Source of the DNA: Variovorax sp. Sphag1AA
Lineage (GTDB): Bacteria; Pseudomonadota; Gammaproteobacteria; Burkholderiales; Burkholderiaceae_C
Assembly (NCBI RefSeq): GCF_014192575.1
Contig: NZ_JACHYC010000002.1
Coordinates: 1,042,635-1,106,634 of the forward strand
DNA length: 64,000 nucleotides
Direction: 5' to 3'
Shown here: positions 48,579 to 57,244 of the stretch, piece by piece
Layout: each line of letters begins with the position of its first letter
Position numbering within the stretch: position 1 is the stretch's first letter
Notes under the pieces: generated by a model
Told to the model about the DNA's origin: nothing
Databases searched by the model: none
What the model saw: the letters and a program-made list of their open reading frames with translations, nothing else
Translations under genes and position numbers: made by a program

Positions 48579-50369
48579 ATGAGCTACACCGCTCCCATCA
48601 AGGACATGCTGTTCGACATCGAGCACCTCGCGGACATCGCGAAGGTGTCGCAGATGCCGGGCCTCGAGGAAGCCGGCCTCGAAACCGCGCAGGCCGTGCT
48701 CGAAGAGTGCGCGCGCTTCAACCAGGACGTGATCGCACCGCTGAATGTGGAAGGCGATCGCAATCCTTCGTCGTTCAAGGATGGCAAGGTCACGACCACG
48801 CCCGGCTTCAAGGAAGCCTTTGCGCAGTACGTCGCAGGCGGATGGCAGGGGCTGCAGCACCCCACGGATTTCGCAGGTCAGGGCCTGCCCAAGACGATCG
48901 GCGCGGCCTGCGTCGAGATGCTGAACTCGGCCAACATGAGCTTCGCGCTGTGCCCGCTGCTCACCGATGGCGCAACCGAGGCTCTGCTGACCGCAGGTTC
49001 GGACGAACTGAAGGCCGTCTATCTCGAAAAGCTCGTCAGCGGCCATTGGACCGGCACGATGAACCTCACCGAGCCGCAGGCCGGCAGCGATCTCGCGCTG
49101 GTGCGCAGCCGCGCGGAGCCGCAGCCTGATGGCACCTACAAGGTGTTCGGTACGAAGATCTTCATCACCTACGGTGAGCACGACATGGCCGAGAACATCG
49201 TCCACCTCGTGCTGGCCCGCGTGAGCGGCGCGCCCGAAGGCGTGAAGGGCATCAGCCTGTTCGTGGTGCCGAAGTTCCTCGTGAACAAGGATGGCTCGCT
49301 GGGTGCGCGCAACGATGTGCACTGCGTGAGCATCGAGCACAAGCTGGGCATCAAGGCCTCGCCGACCGCAGTGCTGCAGTACGGCGACCACGGCGGCGCC
49401 ATTGGCTATCTGGTCGGCGAAGAGAACCGCGGCCTCGAGTACATGTTCATCATGATGAACTCGGCCCGCTACGCCGTGGGCATGCAGGGCATCGCGATTG
49501 CCGAGCGTGCGTACCAGCACGCAGTGGCCTACGCGAAGGAGCGCGTGCAGAGCCGCCCGGTCGATGGCTCGATCAACGCAAGCGCGGCGATCATCCATCA
49601 CCCCGACATCAAGCGCATGCTGATGACGATGCGTGCCTACACCGAGGGCTGCCGCGCCATGGCGATGACGGCTGCTGCGGCTTACGACGCGGCGCACCAT
49701 CATCCCGATGCGGACACGCGCAAGCAGAACCAGGCCTTCTATGAATTCCTCGTGCCGCTGGTCAAGGGCTACAGCACCGAGATGAGCCTGGAGGTGGCCT
49801 CGCTGGGCGTGCAGGTGCACGGCGGCATGGGCTTCATCGAGGAAACCGGTGCGGCGCAGTATCTGCGTGACGCCAAGATCCTGACGATCTACGAGGGCAC
49901 GACGGCGATCCAGGCGAACGACCTCGTTGGCCGCAAGACCGCGCGTGACGGCGGACAAGTCGGGAAGGCGATCGCCGCGCAGATCGAGAAGACCGAAGCC
50001 GAGCTCGCCAAGCGCGACAGCGCCGATGCGAAGGCCGTACTGAAGAGCCTGAAGGCTGCGCGCCAGGCCTTCGTCGACGTGGTTGGCTTCGTCGCCGGGC
50101 AGACCAAGGCGTCGCCCAACGCGGTGTTCGCGGGCAGCGTGCCCTACCTGATGCTCGCGGGCAATCTGGTGGCGGGCTGGCAGCTTGCGCGTTCGCTGCT
50201 CATCGCGGAAGACCTCGCCAAGGCGGGCACCGACGTGCCTTTCATGAAGGCGAAGATCGCGACGGCGCGCTTCTACGCGGAGCACATCCTGAACAAGGCG
50301 CCCGGCGTGCGCGACAGCATCGTCGACGGCGCGGAAAGCGTGACCGCCCTGGCGCTCGAAGCGTTCTGA
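48579..50369 (+). CDS. Acyl-CoA dehydrogenase (DmdC-like, C-terminal extension)
   Basis: A 596-residue acyl-CoA dehydrogenase of the long branch that carries an extra C-terminal domain, like 3-methylmercaptopropionyl-CoA dehydrogenase DmdC. The segment TIYEGTTAIQANDLVGRK holds the usual catalytic-base glutamate region, and MNLTEPQAGSDLALV is the FAD/substrate loop. The ATG at 48579 has AGGAGA upstream. The substrate (DMSP-derived thioester or a general short/medium acyl-CoA) is uncertain. It lies next to etfBA, its probable electron acceptor. Confidence 0.9.
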   Translation: MSYTAPIKDMLFDIEHLADIAKVSQMPGLEEAGLETAQAVLEECARFNQDVIAPLNVEGDRNPSSFKDGKVTTTPGFKEAFAQYVAGGWQGLQHPTDFAGQGLPKTIGAACVEMLNSANMSFALCPLLTDGATEALLTAGSDELKAVYLEKLVSGHWTGTMNLTEPQAGSDLALVRSRAEPQPDGTYKVFGTKIFITYGEHDMAENIVHLVLARVSGAPEGVKGISLFVVPKFLVNKDGSLGARNDVHCVSIEHKLGIKASPTAVLQYGDHGGAIGYLVGEENRGLEYMFIMMNSARYAVGMQGIAIAERAYQHAVAYAKERVQSRPVDGSINASAAIIHHPDIKRMLMTMRAYTEGCRAMAMTAAAAYDAAHHHPDADTRKQNQAFYEFLVPLVKGYSTEMSLEVASLGVQVHGGMGFIEETGAAQYLRDAKILTIYEGTTAIQANDLVGRKTARDGGQVGKAIAAQIEKTEAELAKRDSADAKAVLKSLKAARQAFVDVVGFVAGQTKASPNAVFAGSVPYLMLAGNLVAGWQLARSLLIAEDLAKAGTDVPFMKAKIATARFYAEHILNKAPGVRDSIVDGAESVTALALEAF

Positions 50370-50461
50370 CGCGCTGGCTCGTGTCGCGCAACGGACCGTT
50401 GCGGCACGCGCCTCCTTCTATAAATCCGACTCTGCCGTTTCATTCTTTTTTCGGAGACACC

Positions 50462-51421
50462 ATGTCCAAGCTGCCGCCCGTGCTCGCCAACCTGCCATTG
50501 CCGATCATCGGTTCGCCGTTGTTCATCATCAGCAACCCCAAGCTCGTGATTGCCCAGTGCAAGGCCGGCGTAGTCGGCTCGATGCCCGCGCTCAATGCAC
50601 GGCCTGCGTCGCAACTCGAAGACTGGCTCGCCGAGATCACCGAGGAACTCGCCGCCTACAACAAGGCGAACCCGGACAAGCCGGCCGCGCCGTTCGCGAT
50701 CAACCAGATCGTGCACAAGAGCAATGACCGCCTTGAGCACGACATGGAACTGGTCGTGAAGTACAAGGTGCCGATCGTCATTACCTCGTTGGGCGCCCGC
50801 ACCGACGTCAACGACGCGGTGCACAGCTACGGCGGCGTGACGATGCACGACATCATCAACAACGCCTTCGCGAAGAAGGCGATCGAGAAGGGCGCCGACG
50901 GCCTGATCGCAGTCGCCGCCGGTGCCGGCGGGCACGCGGGCATCAAGAGCCCGTTCGCTCTGGTGCAGGAGATCCGCCAGTGGTTCGATGGTCCACTCGC
51001 ACTGTCGGGTTCCATCGCCAACGGCGCGGCCGTGCTGGCCGCGCAGGCCATGGGCGCGGACTTCGCCTACATCGGCACCGCCTTCATCGCGACCGAGGAA
51101 GCGCGGGCGAGCGCCGAATACAAGCAGGCCATCGTCGAAGGTTCGTCGGACGATATCGTCTACTCGAACCTGTTCACGGGCGTGCACGGCAACTACCTGG
51201 CGCCGAGCATCGTGGCCGCTGGCATGGACCCGGCCAATCTGCCGCAGGGCGACCTCAAGACCATGAACTTCGGCGGCGGCGATAGCGCCAAGAAGGCCTG
51301 GAAGGACATCTGGGGCTCGGGGCAGGGCATCGGCGCGGTGACCGAGGTCGGCACCGCGGCGAGCTTCGTCGAGAAGCTCAAGCGCGAGTACCAGGAAGCG
51401 CGCAGCCGTCTTGCACTCTGA
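50462..51421 (+). CDS. Nitronate monooxygenase family protein
   Basis: A 319-residue FMN-dependent TIM-barrel protein of the nitronate monooxygenase/enoyl-reductase II family. It shows PLPIIGSPLFIISNPKLVIA at the start, the catalytic-histidine loop AVAAGAGGHAGI and the FMN-phosphate motif ALSGSIANGAAVLAAQAMGADFAYIGT. It oxidises nitroalkane anions such as propionate 3-nitronate, or has a related quinone-linked role. The GGAG before the ATG at 50462 supports the start. Confidence 0.88.
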   Translation: MSKLPPVLANLPLPIIGSPLFIISNPKLVIAQCKAGVVGSMPALNARPASQLEDWLAEITEELAAYNKANPDKPAAPFAINQIVHKSNDRLEHDMELVVKYKVPIVITSLGARTDVNDAVHSYGGVTMHDIINNAFAKKAIEKGADGLIAVAAGAGGHAGIKSPFALVQEIRQWFDGPLALSGSIANGAAVLAAQAMGADFAYIGTAFIATEEARASAEYKQAIVEGSSDDIVYSNLFTGVHGNYLAPSIVAAGMDPANLPQGDLKTMNFGGGDSAKKAWKDIWGSGQGIGAVTEVGTAASFVEKLKREYQEARSRLAL

Positions 51422-51431
51422 AGCAGGGGTC

Positions 51432-52589
51432 ATGGATCGCGCCGCGCCAGCGGCGAAGCGCGCCGCGAGTCGCATGCCGCTGCTGGATGCGGTGAAGGGA
51501 CTCGCGTGTCTGCTGATCGTCGGCCATCACCTCTCTCGCTACGGCCCGCTGCCTGAAGGCGCGGCTTCGCTGGCGCCTGGCGTCTTCGACTGGCTGTCTC
51601 AATACGGGCGGCTGGCGGTGCAGGTGTTCCTGGTGCTGGCGGGCTTTCTCGCCGCGGGCAGCCTCGCGCCCGACGGAACGCTTCGCATCGACCGGCCCTT
51701 GGTCAGGATCTTCCAGCGATACGGCCGCCTCGTGATGCCGTATCTGGCCGCGCTGACTTTCAGCGTGATCGTTGCCGCGCTCGTGCGGCCCTGGCTGGAC
51801 GATGAGGTGGTGCCTGGACCGCCGGTGATGGCGCAACTGATCGCGCATGGCCTGCTGCTGCAGGACCTGCTGGGTTTCGAGGCGCTGTCCACCGGTGTGT
51901 GGTACGTGGCGATCGACTTCCAGCTCTTCGTGTTGGCATTGGCCGCGATCGGCGTATCAGAGGTGCTTCAGCGTCGCTGGGCCATGCGCCCGGAGACCTC
52001 GCGCTGGCTGATGGCGGCATTCGTGTTCCTGCTCGTGGTGTCGTCGCTGGCTGTGTTCAACCGGCACGCGGAACTCGATACGACTGCGCTGTATTTCTTC
52101 GGCTCGTATGGCCTCGGCATGTTCGTGTTCTGGATGGGGCGCGTGTCCCGACGCAGGACGTGGGGCTTCGCGGTGGTGCTGCTTGCGCTGCTCGGGGCCG
52201 CGGCCTTGGCACTCGACTGGCGCAGCCGGATCGCGACCGCATGGGTCACCGCGTTGGCGGTGGCGATCATCCAGCACCTCGACGGCCTCAAGCCCTCGGC
52301 GTGGCCCGCAGTCGGCGAGCCGCTGGTGCGCCTGGGGCGCATCTCGTATTCGCTGTTCCTCATCCACTTCCCGGTGCTGCTGCTTGTGAGCGCAGTGGTG
52401 AGCCATTTCATGCGCGTCACGCCATGGATCGGCATGGGCGGTCTGCTCGCGACCGTTGCGCTGTCGATCGGGGCCGCGGTCGTGCTCTATCGCTTCGTTG
52501 AATCGCGACCGGCGACCTGGCGCGGTGTGCTCGGTCTGTTCGCAGGCCTTCTGGTCTGCGGTGCGGTGGTTTCGCTGATCTCTGCCTAG
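51432..52589 (+). CDS. Acyltransferase family membrane protein (OafA-like)
   Basis: A 385-residue protein of the acyltransferase-3 family with about ten transmembrane helices, beginning with the LLDAVKGLACLLIVGHHL motif, which holds the catalytic-type histidine pair. Such proteins O-acylate envelope polysaccharides or other surface molecules. The ATG at 51432 follows a GCAGGGG; an ATG at 51411 overlaps the preceding gene. The stop shares a CTAG with the convergent glycosyltransferase gene, and the two may act on the same glycan. Confidence 0.87.
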   Translation: MDRAAPAAKRAASRMPLLDAVKGLACLLIVGHHLSRYGPLPEGAASLAPGVFDWLSQYGRLAVQVFLVLAGFLAAGSLAPDGTLRIDRPLVRIFQRYGRLVMPYLAALTFSVIVAALVRPWLDDEVVPGPPVMAQLIAHGLLLQDLLGFEALSTGVWYVAIDFQLFVLALAAIGVSEVLQRRWAMRPETSRWLMAAFVFLLVVSSLAVFNRHAELDTTALYFFGSYGLGMFVFWMGRVSRRRTWGFAVVLLALLGAAALALDWRSRIATAWVTALAVAIIQHLDGLKPSAWPAVGEPLVRLGRISYSLFLIHFPVLLLVSAVVSHFMRVTPWIGMGGLLATVALSIGAAVVLYRFVESRPATWRGVLGLFAGLLVCGAVVSLISA

Positions 52590-53689
52590 GCGCGGCCCAG
52601 CGCGCTGGCGTAGTGCTCGGTGAACTGCCGGGCGACCGAGTCCCAGTCGTAGCGCTTGGCGGTGGATTGCGCGGCCTCCGACATCGTTCGGCATTGCCCT
52701 TCGTCCAGGGACGTGATGCGGCGCACCACCTCAAGGTCCTTCGCACCACCGTCGAAGCGCAGGAAGTAGCCGTTGACCCCGGACTCCACGAATCCGTTGA
52801 TCGGCTCCATGTCGCGGCAGATCACGATCTTGCCCGCGGCCATCGCTTCGAGAATGCCCACGCCGAAGCCTTCGTACTCGCTGCCTGTGATGAAGACCGT
52901 GCGCTGCTGCAGTTCCGCGATCAGCCGATCGTCCTCGATGTAGGGATGCAGCCGCACAGAATCGCCCAACCGCAGCGATTCGATCTTGGCCTTGAAGCTC
53001 TCGCCGAGGTGGTCGAAGTCCGGACCCGCGATGAGCAGGTCGATGGCGATGCCGCTGTCCCGCGCGAGGGCAACGGCGTCGATCACCGCGTCGATGCGCT
53101 TGTTGCGCGACCAGCGGCCCCAGTAGATCCATCGCGTCGGATCCGGCGTGCCGGTCGTGCGGCCACCTTGAAACTTCGCGTACGCGATGCCGTTCTCGGC
53201 CTTGTGGACCTGCCTGGAAAAATGCCCGAAGTAGTCCGCGTCCGATTCGCTGACCGCGAGCACGCGCTTGTAGTGCTTGAGCAGCGGACGCATCAGGAAA
53301 TGCTCGTGCACCCACTTGAAGGCTCGCAGCTTGCGCGTGTGCCGGAAGCCGCCATGCGTGCTCAGGATCGCGGGAATGCGGCGGCACTGCAGAAGAACGT
53401 TGCCGGTGAGCATCATGAGCTGCGGATCGTGCACGTGCAGCAGGTCATAGCCGGATGCGAGTTCGCCGAAGCCGCGCGCATAGCCAAGCAGGCGGTTGCC
53501 TGACACGGGAATGCAATAGACGTCGATGCCGTCCACGCGGTTCACGGAGAACGCCGTGTGCTTGGGCGACACATGCGCCACGTCCACTTGCGTGCCGTTT
53601 TCGGAAATGCGTGTGGCCAGTTCGCGAACCACGGATTCGATCCCGCCCACTTCAGGGAAGTACGTAGGCGTGATGGAAAGGATCTTCAA
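52586..53689 (-). CDS. Glycosyltransferase family 4 protein
   Basis: A 367-residue GT-B glycosyltransferase. The N-terminal ITPTYFPEVGGIESVVRELA and the C-terminal donor-binding motif GSEYEGFGVGILEAMAAGK (EX7E type) are typical of GT4. The start is TTG at 53689, supported by GGAG eight bases upstream. It transfers a sugar from a nucleotide donor to an unknown acceptor, likely an exopolysaccharide or LPS component. No other sugar-cluster genes surround it except the convergent acyltransferase. Confidence 0.88.
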   Translation of the reverse strand: MKILSITPTYFPEVGGIESVVRELATRISENGTQVDVAHVSPKHTAFSVNRVDGIDVYCIPVSGNRLLGYARGFGELASGYDLLHVHDPQLMMLTGNVLLQCRRIPAILSTHGGFRHTRKLRAFKWVHEHFLMRPLLKHYKRVLAVSESDADYFGHFSRQVHKAENGIAYAKFQGGRTTGTPDPTRWIYWGRWSRNKRIDAVIDAVALARDSGIAIDLLIAGPDFDHLGESFKAKIESLRLGDSVRLHPYIEDDRLIAELQQRTVFITGSEYEGFGVGILEAMAAGKIVICRDMEPINGFVESGVNGYFLRFDGGAKDLEVVRRITSLDEGQCRTMSEAAQSTAKRYDWDSVARQFTEHYASALGRA

Positions 53690-53797
53690 TTGGCTTTCTC
53701 CGTTGATGGCAGCTAGCTTAGCTGTTGACTCATGGGGGATTTGTCATCCCGCCGGCCGAGTTTGGCTTCAAGATGAGCGTCGCAGTGCGACTTCTCT

Positions 53798-53829
53798 TAT
53801 GATTGCTGAGTTTTCAGTAAATACTGAAA
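53798..53829 (+). promoter_or_regulatory. cydD promoter region with palindromic operator
   Basis: A TATGAT -10 (53798-53803) is followed by the near-perfect palindrome TTTCAGTAAATACTGAAA (53812-53829; 8-bp arms, 2-bp spacer), 14 bp before the GTG of cydD. The palindrome would cover the transcript start. A close copy lies upstream of the MarR/GbsR-type gene at 60178-60750. No FNR-type TTGATNNNNATCAA box was seen nearby. Confidence 0.6.
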
Positions 53830-53842
53830 TTTCAAAAGACTT

Positions 53843-55525
53843 GTGAACTCCCCTGTACCGCCAACCGCCGGCTTGCATTCCCTCGCCACCGATCGGGTCG
53901 GGAATCTGATTCAAGGCATGGCCGCGCTATTCTGGCTGCCGCAGGCGGCATTGCTGGCGTGGGCGGTGCAGCGTCTGGGTCGTGGCGACGGATTCGTCGC
54001 GGTCGTCATCCCGGCGGCGGGGATCCTGCTCCTGGGTCTGTTGCGGGCCGCGTGCGAGGCCTGGGGTGCGCGTCAGGTCTATGCGGCGGCGCGTGCCGGG
54101 CTTACAGCATTGCGTGCGGATGTGGCTGCGGCGCTCTCCGCGCGTTCACCGATCGATCGCAGTCGCCCGGCATCGGGCCTCGCAGCCAGCGTGATCGCCG
54201 AGCAGGCTGAGGCGGTGGTGCCCTATCTCGTGCGCTACGGGCCGGCCCGCTGGCGCGCCACGGTCGTGCCTGTCGTGATCGTCATCGCTGTCGCATTCCA
54301 GTCGTGGCTCGCTGCATTGATCTTGCTGATCGCTGCCCCGCTGATCCCCATCTTCATGGCCATCGTCGGCTGGCGCGCGAAGGCTGCAAGCGAAGCGCAG
54401 ATGGTCGAGATGGGCGGCATGAACGCCTTCCTGCTGGATCGTCTTCGAGGCCTTGCGACCCTGCGTGCGCTCGATGCAGTCGATGCCACCGCGGAGCGCC
54501 TCGGCGAAGCCGCCCAGAACCTGCGCGTGCGCACGATGGCGGTGTTGCGCATCGCCTTTCTCTCGTCCGCGGTGCTCGAGCTGTTCTCGGCACTGGGCGT
54601 CGCGATGGTTGCGGCCTACGTGGGCTTTCATCTGCTTGGCACGTTCGAATTCGGCACCTGGGGTCGGCGATTGACGCTCGGCGAAGGAATGTTCGTCCTT
54701 CTGCTTGCCCCTGCGTTCTTCGAGCCGTTGCGCGATCTGTCGGCCGTGTGGCACGACCGAGCAGCAGGCGAGGCCGCGCTGCGTTCGCTCGATGAGCTTT
54801 CGGCAGAGGGTGTGCCGCTGCCCGGTGCGGCGGTTTCCCCGCCTTCGCAGCCGAGGGGCGTTTCCACTGCGCCGACGCTGCGCATCCGCGATCTGCACTA
54901 CGCGCAGCCGGGCGGCGATGTTCTGTTCGAGCGCTATGAGCTGCGCGTCGCCGCGGGCGAACATGTCGCGTTGATGGGGCCGAGCGGTTCGGGCAAGACC
55001 GCGTTGCTGAGCCTCGTCGCCGGACTGGTACGGCCCCAGCACGGTGAGATCGCCATTGGCGGAACGCTGTTGAACGACCGCACGGCGGCCGCCTTGCGCG
55101 CGCGCATCGCATGGATGGGGCAGAGGCCGCATGTGTTCGCCGGTTCGGTGCATGCCAATGTGGCGCTGGGGCGCACCGGTGTGCAGACGAAGGATGTCGA
55201 AGCCGCCATGCAGTTCGCCGTGCTCGAAGACGTAGCGCAGGCACATCCGGGCATGTCGCTCGGTGAGGGCGGCAGTGGTCTTTCGGGCGGCGAGGCGGTG
55301 CGACTGGCGCTTGCTCGCGTGGCCGTGCACGCGCATGCCGATCTGCTGCTGGTGGACGAGCCGACAGCGCACCTCGACACCCAGACCGCCGAGCGCGTCG
55401 CCGATGCCCTGATCGAACTCGCGCGCGGCAAGACCCTCATCGCCGCGACACACGATCCCATCCTGGCCGCGCGCATGCACCGCACGATCCGCCTCGATGC
55501 CGTACCACGTCAGGAGGCTGCATGA
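53843..55525 (+). CDS. cydD: Thiol reductant ABC exporter subunit CydD
   Basis: A 560-residue half-transporter with six membrane helices (about 1-300) and an ABC ATPase domain: Walker A GPSGSGKT, signature LSGGE, Walker B LLLVDEP and switch His in AATHDP. CydDC exports glutathione/cysteine to the periplasm and is needed for assembly of cytochrome bd. The start is a GTG at 53843 without a clear ribosome site. Its stop overlaps cydC (ATGA). It heads the cydDCABX cluster. Confidence 0.93.
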   Translation: MNSPVPPTAGLHSLATDRVGNLIQGMAALFWLPQAALLAWAVQRLGRGDGFVAVVIPAAGILLLGLLRAACEAWGARQVYAAARAGLTALRADVAAALSARSPIDRSRPASGLAASVIAEQAEAVVPYLVRYGPARWRATVVPVVIVIAVAFQSWLAALILLIAAPLIPIFMAIVGWRAKAASEAQMVEMGGMNAFLLDRLRGLATLRALDAVDATAERLGEAAQNLRVRTMAVLRIAFLSSAVLELFSALGVAMVAAYVGFHLLGTFEFGTWGRRLTLGEGMFVLLLAPAFFEPLRDLSAVWHDRAAGEAALRSLDELSAEGVPLPGAAVSPPSQPRGVSTAPTLRIRDLHYAQPGGDVLFERYELRVAAGEHVALMGPSGSGKTALLSLVAGLVRPQHGEIAIGGTLLNDRTAAALRARIAWMGQRPHVFAGSVHANVALGRTGVQTKDVEAAMQFAVLEDVAQAHPGMSLGEGGSGLSGGEAVRLALARVAVHAHADLLLVDEPTAHLDTQTAERVADALIELARGKTLIAATHDPILAARMHRTIRLDAVPRQEAA

Positions 55526-57210
55526 AGCTCTGGCGCGATCTTCGCTCGGTCCTGGTGCCGTTCGTTACCGCACAGCCGAAGCAACTCGTGCTGGGTGCTG
55601 CACTGGCTGCATTGACCGTGCTCATGGGCATGGCGCTGCTCGGGCTCTCGGGCTGGTTCATCACCGCCACCGCGCTGGCCGGACTGAATGCGGCGACCGC
55701 GATCCGCTTCGATGTGTTCATGCCTTCCGCCGGCATCCGCCTTCTCGCGCTGGGCCGGACGGCTTCGCGCTACGGCGAACGGCTCGTGACGCATGACGCG
55801 ACCTTCGGTGTGTTGGCTGCGCTGCGCGAACGCCTGTTTCGCGGATGGGCGCAACCGGGCGCTGCCCGCCAACTGCTTGCGAGGCCATCGCGCCTGCTGT
55901 TTCGGCTGACTGCGGACATCGATGCGCTCGAAGCGTTCTACCTGCGCATGCTGGTGCCCGCGGGGGCCGCGCTCGCGGCAGCGATGCTTGCGGGCGTGGT
56001 GCTCGGCGCGATGAGCGCATGGATGGGCATCGTGCTGGCCCTGTGGTTGCTCGCTGCCGGGTGGGGAATCGCCATCGTGACCGCGGCGCGTGCACGTCCT
56101 GCTGCGGTCCGTCGGGCCCAGGCGATGGAGGCACTGCGCGCCCGCGCGGTGGACCTTGTGGCGGGCCAGACCGAACTGGTCATGGCGGGCAGGATCGACG
56201 CGCAGCGTGAATCGCTGGCCGCGGCCGATCGCCATCTCGCGCAGGCCGACATGCGGCTCAACCAACTCGAAAGCAGCGCCGGCGCGGCCTACGGCATCGC
56301 CGGCACGCTGACCTTGGTCGGTGTGCTGCTCGCTGTGGGTGCGTTGGCGGGCGAGGGCGCCATCGGTGCGCCTGGCGCGGCGCTGGCGTTGCTTGTCGCC
56401 CTCACCGCGATGGAGCCCTTCGCCGCCTTGCGTCGTGGTGCGCTGGAAGCGGGGCGCGCGTGGTTGGCCGGCCGACGTCTTGCGCCTCGCATGGCGATGC
56501 CCGATGCGAAGGCGCCGGCCCAGTTCGGCGAAGACGAGACAGCGCTGCGTTTGCATGATGTGCACACAGCTCACAACGGCAGTCGCGTGCTCGCACTCGA
56601 TGGCGTCTCGCTGACCGTCGCACGCGGCGAGCGCATCGCGCTGATCGGTCCTTCCGGCGCGGGCAAGTCGACGCTGCTTTCCGTCATCACGGGCGACATC
56701 GCGCCCCAGACGGGTGCGGTGCATGTGCAAGCCCATTGCCTGCTGACCCAGCGCACGGAACTCTTCCAGGACAGCCTGCGCGACAACCTGCGCCTCGCCG
56801 ATCCCGCAGCGAACGATGCGCGCCTGCTCGCCGCGTTGTGGGCCACAGGCCTCGCACAAGACGTACGCGCCATGCATGGTGGCCTCGACACCCGACTTGG
56901 CGAAGGCGGTCTCGGGCTCTCGGGCGGCCAGTCGCGCCGCCTCGCACTGGCCCGACTGTTGCTGCGCGACGTACCTGTCTGGCTGCTGGACGAACCCACG
57001 GAAGCATTGGACACTGCGACCGCGCACGACGTACTGCAACGCCTTCACGCCCAGGCCAAGGGCCGCGCTCTCGTGATCGCGACCCACCTGCGCCGCGAGG
57101 CCGCGCTCGCGGATCGATTGATCTGCATGCAGCAGGGCCGCATCACGGCCGACCTCGTGCGCGGCACGCCGGCATTCGACGCGGCGCTGAGCGCGCTACG
57201 GCCCGACTGA
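55522..57210 (+). CDS. cydC: Thiol reductant ABC exporter subunit CydC
   Basis: A 562-residue half-transporter partner of CydD, with an N-terminal membrane domain (conserved GLSGWFITATALAGL and PSAGIRLLALGRTASRY) and an ABC domain with Walker A GPSGAGKST, signature LSGGQ, Walker B WLLDEP and switch His in IATHLR. It forms the heterodimer needed for cytochrome bd maturation. The start overlaps the cydD stop, and cydA follows 34 bp later. Confidence 0.93.
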   Translation: MKLWRDLRSVLVPFVTAQPKQLVLGAALAALTVLMGMALLGLSGWFITATALAGLNAATAIRFDVFMPSAGIRLLALGRTASRYGERLVTHDATFGVLAALRERLFRGWAQPGAARQLLARPSRLLFRLTADIDALEAFYLRMLVPAGAALAAAMLAGVVLGAMSAWMGIVLALWLLAAGWGIAIVTAARARPAAVRRAQAMEALRARAVDLVAGQTELVMAGRIDAQRESLAAADRHLAQADMRLNQLESSAGAAYGIAGTLTLVGVLLAVGALAGEGAIGAPGAALALLVALTAMEPFAALRRGALEAGRAWLAGRRLAPRMAMPDAKAPAQFGEDETALRLHDVHTAHNGSRVLALDGVSLTVARGERIALIGPSGAGKSTLLSVITGDIAPQTGAVHVQAHCLLTQRTELFQDSLRDNLRLADPAANDARLLAALWATGLAQDVRAMHGGLDTRLGEGGLGLSGGQSRRLALARLLLRDVPVWLLDEPTEALDTATAHDVLQRLHAQAKGRALVIATHLRREAALADRLICMQQGRITADLVRGTPAFDAALSALRPD

Positions 57211-57244
57211 GTTCAAGGATTCGCAAGAACACGAAAGGAACCCC

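Noticed and set aside
53690..53842. FNR/ANR box expected before a cytochrome bd operon
   Set aside because: No TTGATNNNNATCAA-like sequence was seen; only the TTTCAGTA palindrome stands out.
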